This document shows, piece by piece, positions 52,525 through 61,140 of a stretch of DNA of 64,000 nucleotides. The position numbers and the translations under genes were made by a program. Each line of letters opens with the position of its first letter. Position 1 is the first letter of the stretch. The notes under the pieces are model-generated. The model did no database searches, was not told the DNA's origin, and was given only the letters and a program-made list of their open reading frames with translations. The DNA is from CAYVVT01 sp964454335 (GTDB lineage Bacteria; Fidelibacterota; UBA8477; JABMPR01), in the NCBI GenBank assembly GCA_964454335.1, contig CAYVVT010000001.1, positions 310,001 to 374,000 on the forward strand, written 5' to 3'.

Positions 52525-53520
52525 TCAATTTGATCCGGACACTATTCGATTCACAAGAGTTCCCATTCCCTGGATCTCCAATTCGACGCGGTCACCCACC
52601 TGCAGCCAGCCGCCGGCCTTCTCCGGTCCCAATTCGAGAATACAGCCGGTTCCCACGGTACCCGAACCAAGAATATCTCCAGGCTTCAGATCGACACCCT
52701 GAGAAGCACGCATGATCATTTCGCTGAAGCTGAAGTGGATATCTTTCCAGTTCCCCCGGGAAAGTTCCTGGCCGTTGCGCTTGGCTATCATCTCCACATT
52801 ATGGCCTTTGCCCACCGCCAGGTTGTCGAATTCATCAGCTGTGACCAGATAGGGACCCAGGGAGGTACCAAAGTCCTTACCCTTGGCAGGGCCCAGGCCG
52901 ACCTTCATCTCCTGGCGTTGCACATCCCGGGCGGACCAGTCGTTCATGATGGTGTATCCAGCGATCCTGCTTTTTGCAGCATCGGCCCCCAGGTTGCGAC
53001 CACTCTGACCGATCACGCAGCCAATCTCCAGCTCGAAATCCAGTTCCTGCGTGTAGGGAGGAGCCACTAACTCCCATTGATGCCCCAGCAAAGCTGTGGG
53101 ATTCGTGAAGTAGAAAACCGGAATATCATACCATTCGGGGATCATATCGAGCTTGCGCCGGGCCCGGGCTTTGCGCACATGCTCTTCAAATGCGTAGAAA
53201 TCCCTGATTGTCAAGGGATCGGGGACCGGTGGAAAGTAAATAATCTCACTCTCCGGCAAGGCTACGGGTCGATCGCCAGCCTTGATAAGATCCAGCTCAA
53301 GGCTGCTCATGGCCTGTTGCAGTTCCTGGAGCAGGGTAGATTGTTCATTCCATTTTGCCAGGGCCAGACGCATGCTGGTGGCCACAACCAGGAATTGGGC
53401 GGCATCGCGATTGTCCTTCATCCAGAGCGCCGCACGCATGACATCCACAGCATAGCCTCTCAACTGAAAGGCCAGGCGCGGCTCCATTCTACGATCCAGT
53501 GAATACGAAAGCAGCTTCAT
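52525..53520 (-). CDS. Fumarylacetoacetate hydrolase family protein
   Basis: A 331-residue enzyme predicted to cleave fumarylacetoacetate to fumarate and acetoacetate. The family core is visible: P-D-F-Y-A-F-E-E-H-type start near residue 105, L-D-F-E-L-E-I-G-C-V-I-G (metal-binding acids, about 178-189), IAGYTIMNDWSARDVQ (about 204-219), L-G-P-Y-L-V-T and G-D-I-L-G-S-G-T-V-G-T-G. Position between HPPD and homogentisate dioxygenase supports this over other FAH-family hydrolases. Confidence 0.9.
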   Translation of the reverse strand: MKLLSYSLDRRMEPRLAFQLRGYAVDVMRAALWMKDNRDAAQFLVVATSMRLALAKWNEQSTLLQELQQAMSSLELDLIKAGDRPVALPESEIIYFPPVPDPLTIRDFYAFEEHVRKARARRKLDMIPEWYDIPVFYFTNPTALLGHQWELVAPPYTQELDFELEIGCVIGQSGRNLGADAAKSRIAGYTIMNDWSARDVQRQEMKVGLGPAKGKDFGTSLGPYLVTADEFDNLAVGKGHNVEMIAKRNGQELSRGNWKDIHFSFSEMIMRASQGVDLKPGDILGSGTVGTGCILELGPEKAGGWLQVGDRVELEIQGMGTLVNRIVSGSN

Positions 53521-53565
53521 CTCAATTCCCCCGGTTCACTTTTCACACATCACAGTTCACCGTTC

Positions 53566-54687
53566 CTACAGGTTGCCCCGGCGTTCCTGTTCACGTTCGA
53601 TGGACTCGAACAGTGCCTGGAAATTTCCCTGTCCAAAGCCCCTGGATCCACGGCGTTGGATGATCTCAAAGAATAGTGTTGGACGGTCTTCGAGTGGTTT
53701 GGTGAATAACTGTAACAGGTAACCCTCATCATCCCGGTCAACCATGATACGCAGATCGTTCAATTCGGGCATGGGTTCACGGATCTCACCTACCCGACCG
53801 GGCAGTTCATCATAATAGGTGTCCGGTACAAACAGGAACTCGACACCATTGCTCCGCAACGCACGGATCGTTCTGATGATGTCGTCAGTGAGCAGCGCAA
53901 TATGCTGTACACCGGGACCTTCATTGTAATCCAGGTATTCCTCGATCTGCGATTTCTTCAATCCGACAGCCGGTTCATTAATGGGGAACTTGACCTTCCA
54001 GTTCTTTGAGCGCATGACACGGCTTTTCAGGGCTGAGAACTGTGTGGAGATGTCGGTCTCGTCGAAGACGATGAAATTGCTGAAGCCAAAGATGTTCTCG
54101 TAGTAATCCCGCCAGTCATCCATGCGGTTCTCTTCCACATTGCCCACGATATGATCGATGCTGAGTAGTCCCGGATCTGCGGAGTGCACGTCCGGGAGGT
54201 CCAGCGCAACGTAGCCGGGAGCCCAGAGTCCCGCGTACTGATCCCGCTCGATGAATGAGTGAATGGTCTCGCCATAGGTCCTAATGGCCGCCCGTGTAAA
54301 GCTACCCTGGTCATCACTGCTGGTTTCAGGTGCGTGAGCGGATTCTGCTCCGCGGCTCAGGCAGGAGTCATATGCCTCCCCAGCGGATTCCGTCTTGAAG
54401 GCGATGTCACGAACTCCATCACCATGCCGTGTCAGCCAAGCGGTGGCTGGATGATCAGAGGATAGCGGTGTAGTGATCACATAGAAGATCCTGTTCTGCT
54501 TCAGAACATAGGAAACGCGGTCCTTCTGTCCTGTTTCGGGCCCGGCGTAGGCATATGGTTGAAAACCGAAAGCACTTCGATAAAAGTGGACAGCCTGTTT
54601 GGCATTGCCCACATAGAATTCCACGTGATCAAGTTCCGTGATGGGAAAATATTCAGTACCGTTCCATTCCGCGCTAATGATGGCCAT
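53566..54687 (-). CDS. hppD: 4-hydroxyphenylpyruvate dioxygenase
   Basis: A 373-residue two-barrel iron dioxygenase that converts 4-hydroxyphenylpyruvate to homogentisate. Iron ligands are the histidines of L-L-S-I-D-H-I-V-G-N (about residue 170) and V-Q-H-I-A-L-L-T-D-D-I (about 250) and the Glu of LFFEIIQRRGSRGFGQGNF (about 337). The end G-F-G-Q-G-N-F-Q-A-L-F-E-S-I-E is characteristic. ATG 54687 has AGAGGAACAGCA upstream and is preferred to the longer frame that overlaps the aminotransferase. Confidence 0.93.
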   Translation of the reverse strand: MAIISAEWNGTEYFPITELDHVEFYVGNAKQAVHFYRSAFGFQPYAYAGPETGQKDRVSYVLKQNRIFYVITTPLSSDHPATAWLTRHGDGVRDIAFKTESAGEAYDSCLSRGAESAHAPETSSDDQGSFTRAAIRTYGETIHSFIERDQYAGLWAPGYVALDLPDVHSADPGLLSIDHIVGNVEENRMDDWRDYYENIFGFSNFIVFDETDISTQFSALKSRVMRSKNWKVKFPINEPAVGLKKSQIEEYLDYNEGPGVQHIALLTDDIIRTIRALRSNGVEFLFVPDTYYDELPGRVGEIREPMPELNDLRIMVDRDDEGYLLQLFTKPLEDRPTLFFEIIQRRGSRGFGQGNFQALFESIEREQERRGNL

Positions 54688-54712
54688 TGCTGTTCCTCTT
54701 ACTTGTCCATGA

Positions 54713-55804
54713 TCAGGAATTTCCGATGGCCGCCAGCTGTTCCAGGAAGAAGGCGTTTTCATCTGGTGTTCCAATGGTTATGCGGACGCAATCCGGAACG
54801 CCAAAAGCCACCAGGTGGCGGACGATCACACCTCGCTGCAACAGTTTCAGACTGAAGCTTGCGGCCGAGTCGGAAGAGTCGAATTTCAAGGTGATGAAAT
54901 TAGTCACGGATTCAATATAAGGGAAACCCAGGGCCTGGAAAGCCTTTTCAAATTCCACCATCCCCTGGCGATTGTTCTCAAGGCTATCTGCCACATATTG
55001 TCTGTCTTCCAGCGCCGCCAGCGCTGCTGCGTGAGCGGGAACAGAGACTTCGAAGGGCAGCTTGACCTTCATGAGATTGGTGATCAGCTGGTCATGGGCG
55101 AATCCGTAACCGCAACGGATGCCGCCAAGACCATACACCTTAGAGAACGTGCGCAGGGTGATGACGTTGTCGTGACGGTAATGCATGGAATCGGGATAAT
55201 CGTCGGTCTCTTGAGCATACTCGAAATAGGCCTCGTCGAGAATGATCAGGACACGCTCGGGAACATGGGTGTAAAAGGTCTCAAACTCGTCTTCGGTGAT
55301 GTAGGTCCCCATGGGATTATCCGGATTGGCGATATAGATGATCTTGGTGTAGTCGTTGATCTTCGTCGCCATGGCTTCCAGGTCGCAGCGGTGATCCTTC
55401 ATGGGCACCCAGTGGATGGTGTTGCCCGAGGCATTTGCCAGGACCTTGAAACCGATGAAGGAACCCGAAGCAGAAACGATCTCGTCATGTTCCAGAAGGA
55501 AGGTTCGCATGATGGTGGACATGATACCCTCGGACCCGGCGCCGAGGATGACGTTCTCGACCTTCAGGTTGAATCGGGCCGCCAGGGCTGAACGCAGCTC
55601 GAATCCAGCAGGGTCCGGATAGCGATGGGCTGCTGTCAGGGCAGCATTGGCCGCATCGATAGCTGATTGCGGCGGTCCGGCCGGATTCTCATTTGAGGCC
55701 AGTTTGACAATACGTTCCAGCCCAAGCTCACGGCGAACCTCTTCGATGGGCTTGCCAGCTTTGTAGGGCTCCAGTTCGTGGATATTGCGGGGGACAAGGG
55801 GCAT
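54713..55804 (-). CDS. HisC-like aminotransferase, probably aromatic amino acid aminotransferase
   Basis: A 363-residue fold-type I PLP enzyme. It has K-L-A-S-N-E-N-P-A-G-P (about residues 34-44), L-G-A-G-S-E-G-I, I-A-N-P-D-N-P-M-G-T, L-D-E-A-Y-F-E-Y, and the PLP lysine in TLRTFSKVYGLGGIRCGYGF (about 218-237). Sequence alone suggests histidinol-phosphate aminotransferase, but members of this group also use aromatic amino acids. Leading the HPPD-FAH-HGD run, it most likely makes 4-hydroxyphenylpyruvate from tyrosine. ATG 55804 has AGAAGGACC upstream. Confidence 0.85.
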   Translation of the reverse strand: MPLVPRNIHELEPYKAGKPIEEVRRELGLERIVKLASNENPAGPPQSAIDAANAALTAAHRYPDPAGFELRSALAARFNLKVENVILGAGSEGIMSTIMRTFLLEHDEIVSASGSFIGFKVLANASGNTIHWVPMKDHRCDLEAMATKINDYTKIIYIANPDNPMGTYITEDEFETFYTHVPERVLIILDEAYFEYAQETDDYPDSMHYRHDNVITLRTFSKVYGLGGIRCGYGFAHDQLITNLMKVKLPFEVSVPAHAAALAALEDRQYVADSLENNRQGMVEFEKAFQALGFPYIESVTNFITLKFDSSDSAASFSLKLLQRGVIVRHLVAFGVPDCVRITIGTPDENAFFLEQLAAIGNS

Positions 55805-55836
55805 CTTTGGTCCTTCTGGAGTTAAGTTGAGAACCG

Positions 55837-55865
55837 AGTATAGCCCAAGAGTGCATAAGTTCCAA
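55837..55865 (-). promoter_or_regulatory. Candidate sigma-70 promoter of the tyrosine-catabolic operon
   Basis: On the minus strand TTGGAA (55865-55860), a 17-base spacer and TATACT (55842-55837) precede the aminotransferase start by 32 bases. It lies in the 140-base gap after the tyrosine phenol-lyase gene and would drive aminotransferase, HPPD, FAH and HGD. Confidence 0.55.
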
Positions 55866-55944
55866 GTCTGTGAGCATTCCAATGCAACCGCGCGAAAAAT
55901 CCCACGGAAGCAGGACCTCTAGATATCTGTTCTGGGGATCCGGA

Positions 55945-57327
55945 TCAGGTAACCGGTTCAAACCGAGCCTGGAAAAACCTCAAGTATTCAGGTTCATAAG
56001 TAAAGCGCAGCCCCTTGATCTCCGTACGCCGGTCATAGACATCGGCGATGGATTCTGCTGTGACATCCATGTGGGATTGCGTGTATACCCTGCGGGGAAT
56101 GGTGACCCGTACCAACTCCAGTTCAGGCCGGTTATGCTCACCTGTATCCTTGTTCCGGCCGGCTGAAACAATGCCGCGTTCCATGGTGCGGACACCGGCC
56201 TGGATATAGATCTCGGCTGCCAGGGTCTGAGCCGGGAACACGTCCTGTTCCAGGTGCGGCAGGAACTTTTTAGCATCAAGAAAAATACCATGACTGCCTA
56301 TAGGCTTGACGATAGGGATCCCGAACTCTATCAATTTCTCCCCGAGGTATTGGGTCTGACCAACCCGGGCGCGGATGTGATCATCCTTGATAGATTCGGT
56401 GATACCGATGGCGACAGCTTCCATATCCCGTCCGGCCATCCCGCCATAGGTATGGAGTCCCTCATAGACCACGACCATGTTCTGCGCCTTTCGGTAGACA
56501 TCCTCATCATTGGTTGCCAGGAACCCACCGATGTTTACCAGCGGATCCTTTTTGGCGCTCATGGTGGCATGATCCGTCAGTGAACATAGCTCGTAGACAA
56601 TCTCCGCCACACTCCTGTCCTTATAGCCATCCTCACGCTCCTTGATGAACCATGCATTTTCGGCGACGCGGGTCATGTCATGAACGACGGGAATCCCGTG
56701 TTTCTGGGAAAAGGCGCGAATCTCCTTCATGTTGGCCATGGAAATGGGCTGCCCTCCGGCCATGTTCACGGCTGTGGCAATGCTGATGTAGGGAATACGA
56801 TCGGCACCAACGCGATCGACGAGATCCTGCAGCTTGTCTAGATCAACGTTTCCTTTGAACGGATGCTCATTCTCCGTGTCATGGGCCTCATCGATGATGA
56901 CATCCACAAAGTTACCGCCGGCCATCTCCTGATGCAGGCGTGTGGTCGTGAAATACATGTTCCCGGGGACGTAGTCGCCATCCTTGATCATGATCTGGGA
57001 GATGATGTGTTCGGCACCTCGTCCTTGGTGTGTCGGTACCAGGTACTTGTAATTGTAGTTGTCCTGGATCGCATGTTCCAGGTGGTAGAAGTTGCGGCTG
57101 CCGGCGTAGGCTTCATCACCCAGCATCATACCGGCCCATTGCCGGTCACTCATGGCATTGGTTCCACTGTCAGTGAGCAGGTCGATATAAACGTCCTGGG
57201 ACCGCAGCAGGAAGGTATTGTAACCAGCCTCCTTGATCGCCTTCAGCCGGTCTTCATAGGTGGTCATCTCCAGATGCTCCACCATCTTGATCTTCCAGGG
57301 CTCAGCCCAGGATTTTCTTCTACTCAT
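55945..57327 (-). CDS. Tyrosine phenol-lyase (beta-tyrosinase family)
   Basis: A 460-residue PLP enzyme predicted to split L-tyrosine to phenol, pyruvate and ammonia. It matches tyrosine phenol-lyase over its length: GYNTFLLRSQDVYIDLLTDS, G-D-E-A-Y-A-G-S, the PLP lysine in T-M-S-A-K-K-D, Y-G-G-M-A-G-R-D-M-E-A, T-M-E-R-G and the C-terminal L-R-F-F-Q-A-R-F. The Thr in M-Y-F-T-T-T-R, the Met and Arg of T-M-E-R-G and the Phe pair in R-F-F are the residues of the phenol pocket and differ from tryptophanase. GGAGGGGGAGG precedes the ATG. Confidence 0.85.
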   Translation of the reverse strand: MSRRKSWAEPWKIKMVEHLEMTTYEDRLKAIKEAGYNTFLLRSQDVYIDLLTDSGTNAMSDRQWAGMMLGDEAYAGSRNFYHLEHAIQDNYNYKYLVPTHQGRGAEHIISQIMIKDGDYVPGNMYFTTTRLHQEMAGGNFVDVIIDEAHDTENEHPFKGNVDLDKLQDLVDRVGADRIPYISIATAVNMAGGQPISMANMKEIRAFSQKHGIPVVHDMTRVAENAWFIKEREDGYKDRSVAEIVYELCSLTDHATMSAKKDPLVNIGGFLATNDEDVYRKAQNMVVVYEGLHTYGGMAGRDMEAVAIGITESIKDDHIRARVGQTQYLGEKLIEFGIPIVKPIGSHGIFLDAKKFLPHLEQDVFPAQTLAAEIYIQAGVRTMERGIVSAGRNKDTGEHNRPELELVRVTIPRRVYTQSHMDVTAESIADVYDRRTEIKGLRFTYEPEYLRFFQARFEPVT

Positions 57328-57387
57328 CCTCCCCCTCCTTTAGTAATGTTTTCAGTATCCGTTTTGAGAATTGACAGGGTTTGATTC

Positions 57388-58800
57388 CTACAGGTTGAAA
57401 CAGACCACCTTGGGTTCAGTCATCTCCTGCAGGGCGAACTTGATCCCTTCACGACCCAGGCCACTGTGTTTCACGCCGCCGAAGGGCATGAGATCGATAC
57501 GGTAATCCGTTGAATCATTCACCATGATGCCACCGACATCCATTTTCTTGATGGCGTAGAAAGCCTGGTTCAGGTCCTGGGTGAAAATGGCTCCATGCAG
57601 ACCGAAGTTCACGGAATTGCTGCGCTCGATGGCAGTATCCAGGTCTTTTACCGGGTAGAGTGATACAACCGGTCCGAAGATCTCCTCGCAGTCGAGTTTC
57701 GCGGCTGCTGGCATATTCTCAAAGACCGTCGGTTGCACCAGCGAGCCCTCCCGGCTGCCGCCGGTGAGCAGGCTGGCCCCCAGGTCTTTCGCCTCTTCAA
57801 TCCATTCCATGACCCGGATGGCCTCGACCTCGTTGATCATGGGACCCATATCCGTGTCCTCATCGAGCTGAAAGCCGGTTTTGTATTGCTTTGTCCGCTC
57901 CACGAAACGATCCCGGAATTCATTATAGATGCCTTCCTGGATGTAGATACGCTGGACGCCGATACAATTCTGTCCGACCGCCCAGAATGATCCGGAAACG
58001 CAAGATTCAACGGCATTTTCCATGTCGCAGTCAGCCATGACGATGACAGGTGAATTGGATCCCAGCTCCATTCCGATCTTCTTCAGACCAGCCATGGAGG
58101 CGATGGTCTTGCCGGCTTCGACGCCACCGGTAAAGGATACCATCCGCACCCGCTCATCACTTACCAGGCTTGGACCGATCTCACTGCCATATCCGGTGAT
58201 GACCGAAAGGACCTCGCCGGGGAGGCCGGCATCGAGAAGGCATTCTGCCAGCTTAAGGGCGGACAGAGGTGTGACCGTGGCAGGTTTGAGAACAACGGAG
58301 TTTCCGCCGGCGATGGCGGGACCAAGCTTATGGGCCACCAGGTTGAGGGGGTCATTGAAAGGGGTGATAGCTGCAATGATGCCAATGGGGAATCGATAGT
58401 AGTAGCCCACCCGGTTCTCGCTGCCCTCAGCGCTATCAAAAGGCAGGGTTTCGCCATTGATCCGTCGCGCCTCTTCCGCACTGATGGTCATGGTGTTGAT
58501 GGCCCGACCGACCTCCTTGCTGGCCTCCTTGATGGTCTTGGAGCCTTCCGATGCAATGGTACGGGCCAGATCATCATAACGCTCCTGCATCAGATCAGCG
58601 GCCTTTTTCAGAATGCTGATACGTTGGTGCACGGGCATGTCCCGGTTGATCTCATATCCCCGCTGAGCGATCTCAATAGCACGATTTACATCATCGGCAC
58701 TTCCCTTGGGGACAGTGTCCACCACTGAAGCATCGTAAGGATTCTCAACATCGATGGTATCGTCTCTGGTGACCCATTCGCCACCCAACAGCATTTTCAT
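57388..58800 (-). CDS. NAD(P)-dependent aldehyde dehydrogenase
   Basis: A 470-residue aldehyde dehydrogenase. Seen are I-A-A-I-T-P-F-N-D-P-L (about residues 139-149), the cofactor loop F-T-G-G-V-E-A-G, the general base Glu in K-I-G-M-E-L-G-S-N-S-P and the nucleophilic Cys in A-V-G-Q-N-C-I-G-V-Q-R (about 278-288). The end P-F-G-G-V-K-H-S-G-L-G-R-E-G is typical of lactaldehyde/GapN-like members. The substrate is uncertain. It is followed 60 bases on by tyrosine phenol-lyase; GAGGAGGGG precedes the ATG. Confidence 0.9.
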   Translation of the reverse strand: MKMLLGGEWVTRDDTIDVENPYDASVVDTVPKGSADDVNRAIEIAQRGYEINRDMPVHQRISILKKAADLMQERYDDLARTIASEGSKTIKEASKEVGRAINTMTISAEEARRINGETLPFDSAEGSENRVGYYYRFPIGIIAAITPFNDPLNLVAHKLGPAIAGGNSVVLKPATVTPLSALKLAECLLDAGLPGEVLSVITGYGSEIGPSLVSDERVRMVSFTGGVEAGKTIASMAGLKKIGMELGSNSPVIVMADCDMENAVESCVSGSFWAVGQNCIGVQRIYIQEGIYNEFRDRFVERTKQYKTGFQLDEDTDMGPMINEVEAIRVMEWIEEAKDLGASLLTGGSREGSLVQPTVFENMPAAAKLDCEEIFGPVVSLYPVKDLDTAIERSNSVNFGLHGAIFTQDLNQAFYAIKKMDVGGIMVNDSTDYRIDLMPFGGVKHSGLGREGIKFALQEMTEPKVVCFNL

Positions 58801-58918
58801 GTGTTCCCCTCCTCGGAAATACCTTATTACTTATTCACAACTACAAATACACAAGGAGCACGAAAGAACTCACCAGTTTATTGGGGATGGCTCACCTTCG
58901 TGGTCCTTGCATAAAAAA

Positions 58919-60106
58919 TCAGATCAAGCCGAGACAGCGATCCAGGTCTGCCTGCAGGTCTTCCAGATCCTCACAACCCACCGAAAGGCGTACCAGACCA
59001 TCGGAGATCCCGGATTCCTCCCGCTGGCGATTGCCCATGGAAGCATGCGTCATCGAAGCAGGATGCTGAATAAGGGTTTCATAACCTCCCAGCGAAACGG
59101 CCAGAGTGGCCACCTGGACATTATCCATGAGCGTCTTGCCGGCGGCAATTCCTCCCTGCACCTCGAAACTGATCATGGAACCATATCCCCTGGCCTGCCT
59201 CCCGGCCAGAGTGTGTTGCGGATGGGACTCCAGGCCTGGATAGCGTACCCAGGAGATCTTGGGATGGTTCTCCAGATATCCAGCCAGGGTCATGGCAGTT
59301 TCCTGGGCCCGTTCAACACGCATCGCCAGGGTACGCAGTCCCCGGAGCACCAACCAGGACTGATGCGGATCCATGGTTCCGCCCATGGCCCGCAGGACAC
59401 GACTTACCTGGTTATAGACCAGTTCATCCTGGCAGGTAATGACACCGCCCACGACATCTGTATGACCATTGAGGAACTTAGTGATACTGTGGAGTGAGAT
59501 ATCAGCACCGAGATCCAGCGGTGTCTGCAGGACCGGACTCATAAAGGTATTGTCCACCACCAGCAGGCAGTCGTTCTCATGGGCGATCTCGGCACAGGCG
59601 GCAATGTCCGTGAGCTTGATGGTGGGATTTGCAGGTGTCTCGATATAAAGCAGTCTTGTATCAGGACGCATGGCCTGCTTCACGTTTTCCAGATCGCTGG
59701 TATCCACAAAATCGAATTCCACACCAAAGCGACTGAAATCCTTTTCGATGACCACACGGCTGGGACCATAGACTGCATCCGTGCCAACCATGTGAGTGCC
59801 CTGGCCCAGGAAGGTCATGAACACCGTTGAAACCGCCGCCATGCCCGAGGCCGTGGCGAGACCGCCGTTGGCATGTTCCAGTTCAGCAACAGCCTGTTCA
59901 AAAGCTTCCGTAGTGGGATTCCCCAGACGGGTATAGATGTATCCACTATCCTCTCCGCTGAACAGGCGCGCCCCGTGGTCAGCTGACCGGAATTTGAAGG
60001 TGGAGGTCTGGTAGATAGGGGGTGCTACACTTCCGTGCTCACTATCCGGATTGAATCCCGAATGTGTCACCTGTGTATGAATTCCCCCTTTCTTGACTTT
60101 GGACAT
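58919..60106 (-). CDS. Cystathionine/methionine gamma-lyase-type PLP enzyme
   Basis: A 395-residue Cys/Met metabolism enzyme. It has the Tyr/Arg phosphate motif I-Y-T-R-L-G-N-P-T, A-T-A-S-G-M-A-A-V, D-N-T-F-M-S-P-V-L and the PLP lysine in S-I-T-K-F-L-N-G-H-T-D-V-V-G-G (about residues 204-218), plus S-L-G-G-Y-E-T-L-I-Q-H-P-A-S-M-T-H. The active-site Cys of typical methionine gamma-lyases (Y-G-C-T) is Pro here (Y-G-P-S), so cystathionine gamma-lyase/synthase or an O-acylhomoserine enzyme is also possible. AGAGGAAAACGC precedes the ATG. Confidence 0.85.
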   Translation of the reverse strand: MSKVKKGGIHTQVTHSGFNPDSEHGSVAPPIYQTSTFKFRSADHGARLFSGEDSGYIYTRLGNPTTEAFEQAVAELEHANGGLATASGMAAVSTVFMTFLGQGTHMVGTDAVYGPSRVVIEKDFSRFGVEFDFVDTSDLENVKQAMRPDTRLLYIETPANPTIKLTDIAACAEIAHENDCLLVVDNTFMSPVLQTPLDLGADISLHSITKFLNGHTDVVGGVITCQDELVYNQVSRVLRAMGGTMDPHQSWLVLRGLRTLAMRVERAQETAMTLAGYLENHPKISWVRYPGLESHPQHTLAGRQARGYGSMISFEVQGGIAAGKTLMDNVQVATLAVSLGGYETLIQHPASMTHASMGNRQREESGISDGLVRLSVGCEDLEDLQADLDRCLGLI

Positions 60107-60118
60107 GCGTTTTCCTCT

Positions 60119-61123
60119 CTATAGGGATAGCAGATCTGTCAGGATCGAAAATCCGGTTTCTATACGCCCGGCGCCGGGCCCCACAATGGTAACGTCTCCA
60201 AGGAGATCGGTGCTGTAAGTCAACGCGTTGGTAGCACCCATGATACCGGCCAGTGGGTGGGTCATCGGGACCATCTCAGGTCTGACATACGCCTCGACGC
60301 CATCGTCGCTGACGTTGACTGCTCCAATGAGCTTCCACCTTGCGCCTTTATCCTTCGCTTTTTGAATATCTTCGGCACTGATACCGGTGATGCCTTCGCA
60401 ACTCACGTCATTTATGGATATATCCGCACCCATGACAACCCTTGCAAGAATGGTGACCTTGGCCCGGGCATCATAGCCCTCAACATCCCCGGTTGGATCT
60501 GCTTCGGCATACCCAAGTTCCTGAGCCTTGGCGAGGGCTTCTTCGTAGCCCATCCCGGCTTCCATCTGGCTGAGGATGTAATTTGTGGTTCCATTGAGAA
60601 TGCCTTTGGCGGTGGTGATGGTGCAACCCGATAGCGGTTCCCAGGCAAGATTAAGGACGGGAGTACCCGACATGACCGTACCTTCAATGAGGAATTCAAC
60701 ATCGTGCACATCTGCCAGGTCATTCATTTCGATGTAGGCGAGAGCGGCTGGACCCTTGTTACTGGTTACCACGTGCTTGCCTGTCTCGAACGCGGCCTTG
60801 CAGTGACTGATGGCTGGTTCGCCGGTTTCCAGATCGGTAAATGCAAGTTCACAAACCACATCGGCCTCGGCATTCCGGATGAGGCCCAGGTTGTCCCAGT
60901 CCCTCAGGTCTTCAGAGAATGTACCTGCTGCAGCAGTGGTCAATAATGTTGGAACATCCAGGCCGTCTGGATTGTAGACGGTACCAAAACGTGGATCTGA
61001 CACACCCACGATACTGTATTCGTAATCGTAAGTGAATTTCAGTTCAGCACCCTTTTTCTGAAGGATCTCACAGAGACCCTGTCCCACAGTTCCGAATCCG
61101 ATCAGTATGATACGTTGCTTCAT
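60119..61123 (-). CDS. Homoserine dehydrogenase
   Basis: A 334-residue enzyme that interconverts aspartate semialdehyde and homoserine. Signatures are the NAD(P) motif ILIGFGTVGQGLCEIL (about residues 5-20), V-V-T-S-N-K-G-P-A-A-L, G-T-V-M-S-G-T-P, G-I-L-N-G-T-T-N-Y-I-L-S (about 173-184) and the catalytic region ELGYAEADPTGDVEGYDARA with Lys in A-K-V-T-I. There is no ACT regulatory domain. ATG 61123 has GAGGGGACAA upstream and is preferred to TTG 61138. It lies between two Cys/Met PLP genes. Confidence 0.9.
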   Translation of the reverse strand: MKQRIILIGFGTVGQGLCEILQKKGAELKFTYDYEYSIVGVSDPRFGTVYNPDGLDVPTLLTTAAAGTFSEDLRDWDNLGLIRNAEADVVCELAFTDLETGEPAISHCKAAFETGKHVVTSNKGPAALAYIEMNDLADVHDVEFLIEGTVMSGTPVLNLAWEPLSGCTITTAKGILNGTTNYILSQMEAGMGYEEALAKAQELGYAEADPTGDVEGYDARAKVTILARVVMGADISINDVSCEGITGISAEDIQKAKDKGARWKLIGAVNVSDDGVEAYVRPEMVPMTHPLAGIMGATNALTYSTDLLGDVTIVGPGAGRIETGFSILTDLLSL

Positions 61124-61140
61124 TTGTCCCCTCAACACTT

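Noticed and set aside
54713..55804. Histidinol-phosphate aminotransferase (hisC) as the main role
   Set aside because: No histidine genes are near, and the gene heads the HPPD pathway; an aromatic role is more likely, though dual function is possible.
55945..57327. Tryptophanase as the identity of the beta-eliminating lyase
   Set aside because: The phenol-pocket residues and the RFF tail follow tyrosine phenol-lyase, and the neighbours are tyrosine catabolic genes.
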